Positions 34,040 through 43,416 of a stretch of 64,000 bases of DNA are shown piece after piece (position 1 is the first letter of the stretch; the number at the start of each line of letters is the position of its first letter). The stretch is from the NCBI RefSeq assembly GCF_032594355.1, contig NZ_CP131061.1:310001-374000 (forward strand), written 5' to 3'. This DNA comes from Methanolapillus ohkumae (GTDB lineage Archaea > Halobacteriota > Methanosarcinia > Methanosarcinales > Methanosarcinaceae). Position numbers and translations under genes: made by a program. Under the pieces are notes generated by a model that saw only the letters and a list, made by a program, of their open reading frames with translations, ran no database searches and was not told the origin of the DNA.

Positions 34040-34233
34040 TGTGTTTGATTATGTCTCTGCTTTGCGTTGCTGCATTACATTCCCCTGTTGCGTTGCTACA
34101 TTCCTGTTTTGTGTCACCATATCTTATTTGCGTTGTTGCAACGTAATGTATTATATATCCTATCTCTATTTTTCACAAAGTTATTTTCCCTCTCCCGATT
34201 TTTTAAATAGATGAACTTCTTTTATTGGGTTTC

Positions 34234-35835
34234 ATGGCAAAACCTGTTTTTTTGGGGAAACTTGTTCTTCATTGGTGTAATGTTTGTAATGTTCCTGTTC
34301 TGGACGAAACCTGTTCCTGCGGCGCAAAAACAAATTTCGTCAGCGTGACGCCGCCGGGCGACATCCGTCCGGCTTTTCCATATGATGTGACCCGCATCAA
34401 CGACGTTTCCGTCCGGCAGTTTGGGAAAAAGTTGATTGCCGAGGATGATTTTGTTCTCTACAACAAAGCGCCGTACGAAGACCGCATGGAAGAAATTATT
34501 TGCGGAGGCGCTGTCATTGGGGCGCTCCGTTACGAAGTTGAAAAAAGAGAATGGGTCCTCCTCTTACGTTTGGAGGGCGCGCGCCGCATTTTCAATCCGA
34601 AAATTTCGTCCACCGCCGAAGATCTTGAAAAAGGAATTCTGAAGAACTGGATTATGATTCAAGAAGGAGCGGTTCCGTTTATTGCGGACGGGACCAGCGT
34701 TTTGGTTCCGGGGATTTTAAAAACAGCGCCGGGAATCCGTCTGGAAGATGAAGTCGTGGTGATCTCCCCATCTTTTGACGTGGTGGCGGCCGGCCGCGCA
34801 AAAATGAGCAGCGCGGAAATGGCACAATCGGAGCGTGGAAAGGCGGTCAAAAACCGATGGAGCGGATTTCCGGTTGAGTCCGAACCACCCGTTTTTGATT
34901 CGGTTTCGGATTCGGATTCGGTTTCGGATTCGGTTTCGGTTTCGGATTCGGATTCGTTTTCTCAAAAAACGGAATCGGTTGCCAAAAAATGGGAAAAAGT
35001 TGTTTTGGCCAACCGCAATGTTCTTCATCAATTTGAAGCGGATTCCATGTTATTCATTCAAAACGCAGCGGCCAACGTTCATAAGAAGGTCACATGTTCT
35101 TATTCCGGCGGAAAAGACAGTTTGGTGACACTTCATTTGGTCAACAAAGCCTCAAAAACGCCGTCCGGCGAAAAACTTTTTGATTTTGATATTCTCTTCT
35201 CCGATACCGGTCTTGAGTTTATTGAAACGCTCCAAAACGTGGCGGAAGTGGCAAAAATCTATGGGCATCCGCTCAAAGAAATCAGTGCCGGCAATGTTTT
35301 TTGGGACGGATTTTTGGTTCACGGGCCGCCGCGTGTCGATGACCGCTGGTGCACTCAATCCTGCAAGTTGATGCCGATTACGTCGCTCATCGAATCAAAT
35401 TATCTGGATGACGGTGGCTGCTTGACTTTTATCGGCCAGCGTCAATACGAATCGCTGGCACGCGCCAAAAGCCAACGAATTTGGAAAAGCCCGTCCGTCC
35501 AAGGACAAGTCGGCGCGGCACCGATTCAAGAGTGGACGGCACTTCACATTTGGCTGTACATTTTCCAAGAAAATCTCCACTATAATCCGCTTTACGAAAA
35601 GGGATTTGACCGAATCGGATGTTGGCTGTGTCCGGCAGCATCGCTTGCGGATTTTGAAAACCTGAGAATCACCCATCCCGACGCGATGAAAATGTGGGAT
35701 GGCAAGTTGCTGGAATACGCGCAGCAAAAAAATATTCCACATCCGCAGGACTGGATTTCTTTCGGACTTTGGCGATTTTTGACGTATTCGCCGGCGATGG
35801 AAAAACTGGCGCGGGAGAAAGGAATTATTGAATAA
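34234..35835 (+). CDS. PUA domain plus PAPS-reductase-like PP-loop protein
   Basis: 533 aa from the ATG at 34234 (a TTG three codons earlier is less likely). A Cys-rich N-terminus (WCNVCNVPVLDETCSCG, a zinc knuckle) leads to a PUA RNA-binding domain (about residues 125-195: AVPFIADGTSVLVPGI, DEVVVISPSFDVVAAGRAKMSS). The PP-loop ATP site SGGKDS is at residues 291-296, followed by the LFSDTGLEFIET strand and a C-terminal cysteine motif GCWLCPAASLADFE for a metal cluster. Archaeal proteins of this architecture have been annotated as phosphoadenosine phosphosulfate reductases, but PUA plus PP-loop suggests tRNA or RNA thiolation. Residues about 222-241 are a Ser/Asp repeat insert from expanded TTCGGA DNA. 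Confidence 0.85.
   Translation: MAKPVFLGKLVLHWCNVCNVPVLDETCSCGAKTNFVSVTPPGDIRPAFPYDVTRINDVSVRQFGKKLIAEDDFVLYNKAPYEDRMEEIICGGAVIGALRYEVEKREWVLLLRLEGARRIFNPKISSTAEDLEKGILKNWIMIQEGAVPFIADGTSVLVPGILKTAPGIRLEDEVVVISPSFDVVAAGRAKMSSAEMAQSERGKAVKNRWSGFPVESEPPVFDSVSDSDSVSDSVSVSDSDSFSQKTESVAKKWEKVVLANRNVLHQFEADSMLFIQNAAANVHKKVTCSYSGGKDSLVTLHLVNKASKTPSGEKLFDFDILFSDTGLEFIETLQNVAEVAKIYGHPLKEISAGNVFWDGFLVHGPPRVDDRWCTQSCKLMPITSLIESNYLDDGGCLTFIGQRQYESLARAKSQRIWKSPSVQGQVGAAPIQEWTALHIWLYIFQENLHYNPLYEKGFDRIGCWLCPAASLADFENLRITHPDAMKMWDGKLLEYAQQKNIPHPQDWISFGLWRFLTYSPAMEKLAREKGIIE
34897..34957 (+). repeat. In-frame GATTCG/GTTTCG repeat
   Basis: Ten 6-bp units of GATTCG or GTTTCG in the inter-domain linker of the PP-loop gene encode Asp-Ser and Val-Ser pairs. 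Confidence 0.9.
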
Positions 35836-35878
35836 ACAACTCCGTGTGAAAACAAAACGGCGGATAAAAAGGGATAGT

Positions 35879-35889
35879 CTTATAAATTA
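35879..35889 (+). promoter_or_regulatory. TATA box of the SRP RNA gene
   Basis: CTTATAAATTA lies about 25 bp before the predicted 5' end of the 7S RNA. Confidence 0.6.
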
Positions 35890-35907
35890 TCCCAGACTTA
35901 TTGTTTG

Positions 35908-36225
35908 TCTGGTGAGCTAGTCAGGGCAGTTCGGCGTTGCCTGTAACTCGAAATCGCCGATAAGCGAGTGACGAAGCAAAGGGCAGGTGTTATTAACCAT
36001 AAATATGCCTGAAATCTTGACGTTGAAACCTCGTCCGGTCGGGAATGTGGTGACCAACAGACCAAAAGGAGTTTTCGTTTGTTGTTCTTAATCGTGGAAA
36101 CCGGTTCAGGCCCGGAAGGGAGCAGACTTACCGCGAACAACAGTCGCTGAACGGGTTGCGGGGCGGAGAAGAGATTTTGGAAACTGTTTATGGAAAATGC
36201 AACAATCCGATGCGTGCTCACCTTT
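35908..36225 (+). ncRNA. ffs: Signal recognition particle 7S RNA
   Basis: About 315 nt. The terminal helix is seen as GGTGAGC (35911-35917) pairing with GCTCACC (36216-36222). The strongly conserved helix 8 tetraloop region appears near 36104-36135: CAGGCCCGGAAGGGAGCAGA, which binds SRP54. Length and helix order fit the archaeal SRP RNA, which with SRP19/SRP54 targets membrane and secreted proteins to the Sec translocon. A T-run immediately follows the 3' end. Exact termini are estimated. Confidence 0.95.
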
Positions 36226-36477
36226 TTTTATTCAAAGGCGACCCAATCAGATCCAATTAGACCCAATCAGAAATAATCAAGATATCAAAAATAATCGAAA
36301 ATAATCGAAAATGAATGAAAATAATCGAAAATGAATGAAAATCGGCTGTTTTACGGTAAACATTAAATATTTCATCTCTCTTTATAGGGGAGAGGCCTAA
36401 AGCCGTATTTTGTTATTTCATTATTTAATTCCTTTTATTGACGGCATCAGTTGTTTTTAAGCCGGCGATTTTTAATT
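36226..36477. other. Spacer between SRP RNA and tRNA-Ser
   Basis: 250 bp with short direct repeats (AATAATCGAAAATGAATGAA, 36290-36340) and an imperfect hairpin CTCTCTTTATAGGGGAGAG at 36376-36394. No gene. Confidence 0.5.
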
Positions 36478-36562
36478 GACGAGATAGCCTAGCTCGGTAG
36501 GGCGTAGGATTGCTAATCCTATGTTGCACTGCAACTCGGGGGTTCAAATCCCCCTCTCGTCG
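36478..36562 (+). tRNA. tRNA-Ser(GCU)
   Basis: 85 nt class II tRNA. Acceptor arms GACGAGA (36478-36484) and TCTCGTC (36555-36561) pair fully, with discriminator G36562. The anticodon stem TAGGA/TCCTA encloses TTGCTAA (anticodon GCT). A long variable arm (TTGCACTGCAA) and a GGGGG-TTCAAAT-CCCCC T-arm follow. CCA is not encoded. A short T-run follows. Confidence 0.97.
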
Positions 36563-36654
36563 TTTTTCTTGTTTTAATTCCTTTTTTTTGTAATTATCTA
36601 GTTTTTTGCTTTTTGTATTTGCTTTTTGTATTTGTTTTGTTTTATCCTATGCTG

Positions 36655-36735
36655 CCGCCGCGCGCGTTATGGCGATACATTTTAATTTTATTCAACAAAA
36701 ACGGCGGATGGGTTTTTTATTTTTTCCGGAATTGT
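36655..36735 (+). repeat. A-family dispersed element, copy A7
   Basis: Core GCCGCGCGCGTTATGGC (36657-36673), then GATACATTTTAATTTTAT, TCAACAAAAACGGCGGATGG and TTTTTTATTTTTTCC. It lies between the tRNA and the convergent surface-protein gene. Confidence 0.75.
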
Positions 36736-36769
36736 TCGCAAATTTATAAAATCATGCAAAAATCAATAA

Positions 36770-36806
36770 AAAAAGCCGGCACCAAAAAGGATGCCGGCCA
36801 AATGGT
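36770..36806 (-). terminator. Possible terminator of the surface-protein gene
   Basis: GCCGGCACC and GGATGCCGGC form an 8-10 bp stem (36775-36800) with AAAAAGG in the loop. On the minus strand a TTTTTTTATTG run follows. Confidence 0.6.
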
Positions 36807-36821
36807 TTTGTTTTTGTTTTT

Positions 36822-39800
36822 TTAGTTCAATTCTTCTAAGTCTTTCACTTTAACGTACCGGTTGTACAAGTAGACTGCCGGAATCATGGACAATGTGATG
36901 AGGGTGGGTAGAATGATCCACGGATCCGACAATTGACAATAGCTTGTATAGAACCAAATGCCGGAAACGACGCCCGCCAAGACAAGTCCGGCCAAAAGGA
37001 GCCACCATTTGTTTGCCAAATTGGTTTTGTATTTCTTATACAATAGTCCGCTTTGGACAATCACCAAAACTCCAAGCAAAAGATATGCCCACGTCCAACG
37101 GAATGCCGGACAACTGTCATCCGGTGTGTTTGGAATTGTTAAAGTGTAAGAATCTTCGGTCTGTGTCAGCTCAAACTCTTGTGCGGTCCGGACGGTCGAA
37201 TCATCGCCGACAGTAACCGTAACCGGCTCGTTTAACATTTGATATCCGGCCGGTGCCCGTGTTTCGTAGATTTTGTAAGTGACGCCGTGGGTCAAATAGA
37301 TTTTTTCGGTGTGCCCCGCGGCGTTGGTTGTGTAAATCATTTTCGGGCTGAAAGAATTGCCGTTTCCGTCACGGATTTCAAACGTTGCTGTCAATTTTTT
37401 GGACGCATCGGTTCCATCCACTTTTTCAAGAATCAATTGGGCGCCATCGCTTTCAAAACCTTTCACTTCCGGCGTGGTGTTGTTTTTTGGAATAATTTTG
37501 GGATCATCGCCGCCACCGCCGCTGCCATTTCCGCCCGGAGAATCGACCGTGACCATCGCATAGGAGGTTTTAAGAATTCCTTTAGATGGATTATCATAAT
37601 CCCCAGGTTGTGACGGATAATTTGTCAAGTCCAGGATGGAAACCATATTTATGTAAGTTCCCGGATTATTAAAGTCCGAGTCATAAGTCAACTCAATGAA
37701 ATCTCCCTGATCAATCCTCAAAACACCACTGGCGTAATTGAATGTACCTGACTTTGCCACATTGGAATCTTCAAGTAAATTGTTGTTGGACTTATTCAAA
37801 TAGACCGCCGAAGCGCTTGTTCCACCCATAATATCAACAACACGGTCCAACTCTATTGTCGATGGCCTGTTGTTTTCAATCGTAATTCGGTATCTAACAC
37901 TTCCTCCGTTTTTATCAAAATCAACGCTTTTGATCCAATTACCTTGTTGAATACCAAGGTCGTTAATTTTACAGACTTCTTTTATGATTGAAATCGAATT
38001 AATTGAAACAGTCGGTGTATTGAAAGGAACATAATATGTATTTTTAGCAGCGGGGTGGGAATAAATTGACTTTGAACTGTCGCTGGCTTGTGTTCCATGG
38101 TCCGGCACAATGAAACTGACATAACTTTTGTTATCAACACCGACGTGAAGGTGACCGCCCTCTAAACCGGAAATCGGATTAATTTGATATTTTATGACAT
38201 ATTTTGTTTTTGATGCAGCTGTTAAGTGTGTCCCAGCCGGCTGTTCTCCGAAATTTATATTTATTTTACCATCTGCATAATCGACGTCTGTTCCTGCAAT
38301 AGTTGTCAAAACGACTTCCGGAGCTCCATTTATACTAATGTTTGCCGGAATAGCGGTGTTGTATGTGAATTTATTTGTATTAATTTGGTCTTTGATTGTC
38401 AAATCATTGACCGGGGCATAGAAGTGAGTGGAAGATTGGACAGTTTGAGCCATCATGTAATCAATCATATTCAAACGCGCTGCATCCGCATTGAAATAAT
38501 GATCCGGGCTTGTCGGCAATCGGCTGAGATATTTTGCAACATCCATACAACTAGATTCAGGATTATCTTGTGTATTTCTGTTCTTCCCGGGTCCAATATA
38601 TGTTCCCATATTTTCCGGAAGAATTTCATTCCCGGAGGCGGATCCGTAAGCTAACCATCCGGCATTATAGTTATTAAAACGTGTGTAAGAGACACCGATT
38701 CCGAGTGCATAAATTATAGCATTTCCATCCGTGGAATCTTTTATTTTACCAGCCATGTTTTCTGCTGCTTGATGAGCTGTTAAAACTTCATACCTGTTAT
38801 ATCCACTTGTTGGGATCGTTTCGTCCGAATTATAATATCTGCCGGCGTTACCATCCGTCACAAGGATAACAACACGATTTTTTTGTTCGGTGTTTGTTGT
38901 AAAATTGGCGTCTGTTTTTAAGAAATTATAAGCTGTTGTCAATCCTCCTTCCGTATTTGTGTCCTTTCCCATCGGAATATCAAGAATAGATTGATTAAAA
39001 GTATCCATGCCGCTGATCATGTTGTCAACATCAGCTTTAGTCACACGGTAATACAGATGGTTGTTGTCATTACCAAAAATTGTGCCTTTGCCAGCATTCA
39101 AGCTTGATCTAGCCGCTATCAATCCTAAATATGTTTGATTAGATGTTGAACCAATCATATAAGATTTAGGTTCCTGATTCCAAGCCGTATTGTAACTTGT
39201 GTCAGGATTGTAACTCCCGGAAGTATACATTTTTGTGTCGTTAAATTCAAAACCACCCGTCGGCAATGGTTTAAAAACATCACGTGCGAAAGGAACAATT
39301 GTAATCGAAGACTCTGGGTTTTCAGCCCAAATGGCCTCTGCCGATTTTATAATGGCTTGTTGAGCGTTTCTTAATCGGATGGGCGTATCATCTGTCTGGT
39401 CACTCGGCGTGCCGTTATCATCAATATCATCCAACATACTGCTTGTTACATCTAAAACAATAATTACATCCAATCTTGGCGGCGGATTGTAAGTCAATTC
39501 AGCCGGAAGAACGTCAACGGTTAATGTAACATTGTATTTGCCGTCGTTTGCCGTGCTTTCCACGACTTCTTTATTGATGGTCACCAAATCTTCAAGTTGT
39601 GTTTTTTGGTTATTAGTAATATTTCCATAGTCATTGACGGTAATTACACCGGATGTGACCGGTCCATTCAAATCATATGCGGATGAACCATCCGAGCACG
39701 GACCATAGGCCACAACAACGGTGTCATGTCCGTCAACTTTGAGCGAACCTCCAGCAGATGCAAGCGGCGCAGCCAAGAACAATAAAACAAAGAATAAAGC

Positions 39801-39824
39801 TGTTAATTTGAGTACATTTTTCAT
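36822..39824 (-). CDS. Large surface protein: vWA domain, SpaA-like domain, C-terminal membrane anchor
   Basis: 1000 aa from the ATG at 39824 (a TTG four codons upstream is an alternative). Signal peptide MKNVLKLTALFFVLLFLAAP ending near ASAGG; a von Willebrand A domain from about 115 with MIDAS D125-V-T-S-S129, a Thr in NTEGGLTTAYN and VILVTDGNAGR; repeated Asn-rich beta domains; then near residues 800-890 a prealbumin-like (SpaA/Cna-B type) domain, GAQLILEKVDGTDASKKLTATFEIRDGNG to ETRAPAGYQMLNEPVTVTVG. Three membrane helices follow (about 910-990), so it is displayed outside. vWA plus SpaA-type domains are common in Gram-positive adhesins and suggest cell or host attachment; a gain by transfer is possible. 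Followed by a GC-rich repeat. Confidence 0.85.
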   Translation of the reverse strand: MKNVLKLTALFFVLLFLAAPLASAGGSLKVDGHDTVVVAYGPCSDGSSAYDLNGPVTSGVITVNDYGNITNNQKTQLEDLVTINKEVVESTANDGKYNVTLTVDVLPAELTYNPPPRLDVIIVLDVTSSMLDDIDDNGTPSDQTDDTPIRLRNAQQAIIKSAEAIWAENPESSITIVPFARDVFKPLPTGGFEFNDTKMYTSGSYNPDTSYNTAWNQEPKSYMIGSTSNQTYLGLIAARSSLNAGKGTIFGNDNNHLYYRVTKADVDNMISGMDTFNQSILDIPMGKDTNTEGGLTTAYNFLKTDANFTTNTEQKNRVVILVTDGNAGRYYNSDETIPTSGYNRYEVLTAHQAAENMAGKIKDSTDGNAIIYALGIGVSYTRFNNYNAGWLAYGSASGNEILPENMGTYIGPGKNRNTQDNPESSCMDVAKYLSRLPTSPDHYFNADAARLNMIDYMMAQTVQSSTHFYAPVNDLTIKDQINTNKFTYNTAIPANISINGAPEVVLTTIAGTDVDYADGKININFGEQPAGTHLTAASKTKYVIKYQINPISGLEGGHLHVGVDNKSYVSFIVPDHGTQASDSSKSIYSHPAAKNTYYVPFNTPTVSINSISIIKEVCKINDLGIQQGNWIKSVDFDKNGGSVRYRITIENNRPSTIELDRVVDIMGGTSASAVYLNKSNNNLLEDSNVAKSGTFNYASGVLRIDQGDFIELTYDSDFNNPGTYINMVSILDLTNYPSQPGDYDNPSKGILKTSYAMVTVDSPGGNGSGGGGDDPKIIPKNNTTPEVKGFESDGAQLILEKVDGTDASKKLTATFEIRDGNGNSFSPKMIYTTNAAGHTEKIYLTHGVTYKIYETRAPAGYQMLNEPVTVTVGDDSTVRTAQEFELTQTEDSYTLTIPNTPDDSCPAFRWTWAYLLLGVLVIVQSGLLYKKYKTNLANKWWLLLAGLVLAGVVSGIWFYTSYCQLSDPWIILPTLITLSMIPAVYLYNRYVKVKDLEELN

Positions 39825-40294
39825 AGATTCAACCAATATTGTTTTTTAATAGGTGATAAAGGAAATTTATAATAAACAAATTTAATTTTAAAATGATTCG
39901 TATTGAAAACAAATATTCTGACAACGTTAAACATTAGTAGTATATAAAATTATTCAAAATATATTGGTAGATCATCCATATAATTTTACACTTGTAAAAT
40001 ATAAAACGAATAATATAAATAATGCCAAAAAATTAACAACAATTACAGAAATAATCGGTATGAAAAACATACCTGTTTGCCCATAAACCGTACCCAAATA
40101 AATAATAGATTTTGAATCCACGAACAATTGGGTGTTTTCTTAGATTAAAATTAATGTAAACTAAAGCTTCTTTAAAATTAAATAACAGTATTTTTGCCGG
40201 TTAACAATATATTTCCTGATATTTTTTAATATTTGAAATTCAATGATTACATTTATTAACAATAAAAAAATCAGTATAATTTGAGGTTATAAAA
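39825..40294. other. Divergent promoter region of the surface protein and gdhA
   Basis: 470 bp, about 80% A+T by eye, without repeats I can define. A TATA-like tataatttga at 40275-40284 is close to the gdhA start, with GAGGT (40281-40285) as its ribosome site. Confidence 0.4.
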
Positions 40295-41638
40295 ATGGAC
40301 GCCAAAAATTACGTCGAAACAGTTTTGGAAGATGTCAAACGCCGAAACCCGGGGGAAGTTGAATTTCACAACGCTGTTGCCGAAGTGCTTCACTCGTTAA
40401 CGCCGGTGTTTGAAAAAAGAAAAGATTTGATGGATGCCGCAATTCTGGAAAGAATTACGGAGCCTGAGCGGGCCATCTCTTTCCGTGTTCCTTGGATGGA
40501 TGACGCCGGAAAAATCCATGTCAACCGCGGTTTTCGCGTCCAATTTAACGGGGCAATCGGACCCTACAAAGGCGGAATTCGATTCCACCCCTCCGTCAAT
40601 CAAAGCATCATCAAATTCCTCGGCTTTGAACAAACCTTTAAGAATTCCTTAACCGGCCTTCCCATGGGCGGCGGAAAAGGCGGCTCGGATTTTGACCCGA
40701 AAGGAAAGTCGGATGCCGAAGTCATGCGCTTTTGTCAAAGCTTTATGTCCGAACTCTACAAACACATCGGGCCCGATGTGGATGTTCCGGCCGGCGACAT
40801 CGGAGTCGGCGGGCGTGAAATCGGTTTCATGTACGGCATGTACCGCAAATTATCCAATTCGAGCAGTCAAGGCGTTTTGACCGGAAAAGGTTTGACGTTT
40901 GGCGGCAGTCTCGGGCGTACTCCTGCAACCGGCTATGGTCTTCTCTATTTTGCCAATGAAATGTTGGCGGACAAAGGCGAATCCTTCAAAGGAAAGAAGG
41001 TCACGATTTCCGGTTCCGGAAATGTGGCCACGTACGCCGTTGAAAAAGCGCAACAAATGGGGGCAACGGTCATCACGTGCAGTGATTCCGCCGGATATAT
41101 TTATTGCAAAGACGGCGTGGATTTAGAAGGCGTCAAACAAATCAAAGAAGTCGAACGCCTCCGCATTAAAGAATATGTTAAGCATTACGGCGGCGAATAT
41201 TTCGAAGGCTGCGCCAACATTTGGGATGTCCCATGCGATGTGGCTCTTCCCTGTGCCACCCAAAATGAATTAGATCTCGCGGCCGCAAAAAAATTGATTC
41301 AAAACGGCGTCAAATTCGTGGTGGAAGGCGCCAACATGCCTTGCTCCCTCGATGCCATGAAAGCTTTCCAGGAAGCCGGCGTTTACTTCGGACCTGCCAA
41401 AGCCGCCAATGCCGGCGGAGTTGCCTGTTCCGGACTTGAAATGACGCAAAACGCGCTTCGATTGAGTTGGTCCTTTGAAGAAGTCGATGAAAAGCTTCAA
41501 AACATCATGAAAAACATCTTCAAAAACTCCAAAAAAGCAGCGGAAGAATACGGTTACAAAGACAATCTCGTAGTCGGCGCCAACATCGCCGGTTTTATGA
41601 AAGTCGCCACCGCCATGATGGGACAAGGATTAATTTAA
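40295..41638 (+). CDS. gdhA: Glutamate dehydrogenase (NADP-type)
   Basis: 447 aa, the normal length of hexameric class I enzymes, which assimilate ammonia into glutamate. GPYKGGIRFHPSVNQSIIKFLGFEQTFKNSLTGLPMGGGKGGSDFDPKGKSD holds the substrate-binding lysines, PAGDIGVGGREIG the catalytic Asp, and GKKVTISGSGNVATYAVEKAQQMGATVITCSDSAG the nucleotide site (GSGNVA). In a methylamine user it also handles the ammonia released by MtmB. ATG after GAGGT; monocistronic, followed by an A element and a convergent gene. Confidence 0.96.
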   Translation: MDAKNYVETVLEDVKRRNPGEVEFHNAVAEVLHSLTPVFEKRKDLMDAAILERITEPERAISFRVPWMDDAGKIHVNRGFRVQFNGAIGPYKGGIRFHPSVNQSIIKFLGFEQTFKNSLTGLPMGGGKGGSDFDPKGKSDAEVMRFCQSFMSELYKHIGPDVDVPAGDIGVGGREIGFMYGMYRKLSNSSSQGVLTGKGLTFGGSLGRTPATGYGLLYFANEMLADKGESFKGKKVTISGSGNVATYAVEKAQQMGATVITCSDSAGYIYCKDGVDLEGVKQIKEVERLRIKEYVKHYGGEYFEGCANIWDVPCDVALPCATQNELDLAAAKKLIQNGVKFVVEGANMPCSLDAMKAFQEAGVYFGPAKAANAGGVACSGLEMTQNALRLSWSFEEVDEKLQNIMKNIFKNSKKAAEEYGYKDNLVVGANIAGFMKVATAMMGQGLI

Positions 41639-41773
41639 AACACGTGTAAAAGCGGAAAAAAGAAGTTTTTTAAGGATTTCTTTTTTTTCGTTTTTTCCCT
41701 TTCTTTTTTTATTTTTTTGGTTGGTTACTCTTGGCTTTTCATCCGTTTTTTTCATTTTTTGAAGCGGAGGCAC

Positions 41774-41832
41774 ATGCGCACGTTATGGCAGCCGGTTTTT
41801 TAAAAAATTGTAAAAAACCGGGGTTGTTTTTT
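41774..41832 (+). repeat. A-family dispersed element, copy A8 (short)
   Basis: Core CATGCGCACGTTATGGC (41774-41790) and a shortened tail: GGTTTTTTAAAAAATTGTAAAAAACCGGGGTTG. GGTTTTTTA and TAAAAAACC also form a hairpin here. Confidence 0.6.
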
Positions 41833-41919
41833 TGTTTTCTTTTTCATTTTTTGTTTGGGAACCATCCTTTTCAAAATCAAAAAAATTTACGGGTGTCGGG
41901 TTTTTAAAAAATCCAATCT

Positions 41920-43416
41920 TTACAACCATTTCGGCCATGGGATGCCAAACAATTTTGCCATGCCGGCGACTTCATCATGAATCGGCCGGTCTGTTTTGAG
42001 AAGAATCAGTCCGTACAAAAGACCGCCGGCCGTGAACACAACCAGCAGCCACAAGATATTTGAAATCGGAATAAAATGTTTTACCCCCAGCAAAAACGCA
42101 CACATAACGAGCGATGCGGCAACCATTTTTCCGGCGGATTTCCAATCGTAAGAGACCGGAATCACTTTTTTAAGCAAAACATAGGACAGAACGGTATTGA
42201 TGGTCATGGCGATAATCGTCGCAATGGCGGCACCTTCCATTCCATAGATTGGAATGAGAACAATATTAAAAACGGCATTTGATAGAATTCCAACCGCAAT
42301 CGACATAAACGCAAATTTCGGATGGCTGATCGCGTTGAGACAAATGCCTTGCAAATACATAAAAACCGTCATGATTTGAATAAATGACAGCAAGTAGAGC
42401 GAAACCACACCCGGCAAATACGCGTCCCCGTAAAACAAACCGATAAAATCCTGCCCCAATATCAGAAAACTGAAAAAAATCGGGATGGCCAACATGAGCG
42501 AAATATTTGTCCCGCCGAGCAAGCCGGCAACAATCTCTTTTGTTTTTCCGGCTTCATTCCAAGCGCTGAATTTCGGGTACAAAACCGCTTTCATGGAAAT
42601 AGCGGCCAGTCCGGCCAGCATGGAAAACTGATACACGATCCGGTAAATTCCGGCGTTTGTCTCTCCCATGTATTTTCCAATGAAGACCACGTCCATATTT
42701 TGATAAACCAAGTAGCAGCTCATCACTAAAAATATCAAAACGGCATACGTCAAAAGACGTGTCAAATTATCTTTTGAAAATTTGGTTAATTTAAACGACA
42801 CGTAAACTTGGGAAAAAATGGCGGCTGCAATCATTCCGGCCAAAAATCCGCCCATCAACCCAAATGTATGATAGCCCGCCCACACAAACAGGATTTGAAA
42901 AAAAGAGCGAATGGCCGTGTTAAGAAGAAGGGACACTTGAAACACATTGACTTTTCCTTCAGCATAAGCGGCGTAGATCCGGCTGTTGTAAAAATAATCG
43001 ATGAGAAGCGCGGCAACAATCCACCACAAAATTCCTGTTTTCATAATGATGGATTCTGGAAACAAAAGAGATGAAAAAAGCAGCATGCTGACCGATAAAA
43101 TAAAATAAATCAGGCGCAATACCATGGATGCGGAATAGTATTGATCCTGACTCTTCCCTTCGCTGATGATTTTAACACTTGCTTCTCCAATTCCGCTTTC
43201 GGAGAACAGGTAAAAAAGGGCGTTGTAGGAAAAAAACAAAAAATAAACGCCGACAATCGCCGGGTCAACGGTTCGCGTAAAATAAATCGTACTTAAAAAT
43301 CCGATGGCAGTCAGACCGAATTGGGAAATAAGCGAAACCAGCGTTTGGGTTCGCAAAACATCCGGCTGTTTGCCGGTTTTTCTGAAATTTGAAAAAATAT
43401 CTGCCGTCTTTGCCAT
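41920..43416 (-). CDS. Flippase of the polysaccharide export (MOP/Wzx) family
   Basis: 498 aa with about fourteen hydrophobic segments. The N-terminal TLVSLISQFGLTAIGFLSTIYFTRTVDPAIVGVYFLF is typical of RfbX/Wzx-type lipid-linked oligosaccharide flippases, and the middle MDVVFIGKYMGETNAGIYRIVYQFSMLAGL matches the second half of the fold. The gene for the oligosaccharyltransferase AglB lies 338 bp away, divergent, so it could flip the lipid-linked glycan used by AglB. Starts with ATG; only a weak ribosome site. Confidence 0.88.
   Translation of the reverse strand: MAKTADIFSNFRKTGKQPDVLRTQTLVSLISQFGLTAIGFLSTIYFTRTVDPAIVGVYFLFFSYNALFYLFSESGIGEASVKIISEGKSQDQYYSASMVLRLIYFILSVSMLLFSSLLFPESIIMKTGILWWIVAALLIDYFYNSRIYAAYAEGKVNVFQVSLLLNTAIRSFFQILFVWAGYHTFGLMGGFLAGMIAAAIFSQVYVSFKLTKFSKDNLTRLLTYAVLIFLVMSCYLVYQNMDVVFIGKYMGETNAGIYRIVYQFSMLAGLAAISMKAVLYPKFSAWNEAGKTKEIVAGLLGGTNISLMLAIPIFFSFLILGQDFIGLFYGDAYLPGVVSLYLLSFIQIMTVFMYLQGICLNAISHPKFAFMSIAVGILSNAVFNIVLIPIYGMEGAAIATIIAMTINTVLSYVLLKKVIPVSYDWKSAGKMVAASLVMCAFLLGVKHFIPISNILWLLVVFTAGGLLYGLILLKTDRPIHDEVAGMAKLFGIPWPKWL

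Noticed and set aside
33829..34146. 105-codon frame rich in Val, Leu, Cys and His
   Set aside because: It is read through the 13-bp tandem array; a period that is not a multiple of three stays open in several frames and yields an artificial repeat.
36613..36825. 70-codon frame after tRNA-Ser
   Set aside because: It reads across the A7 element and is convergent with the surface-protein gene; no coding signal.
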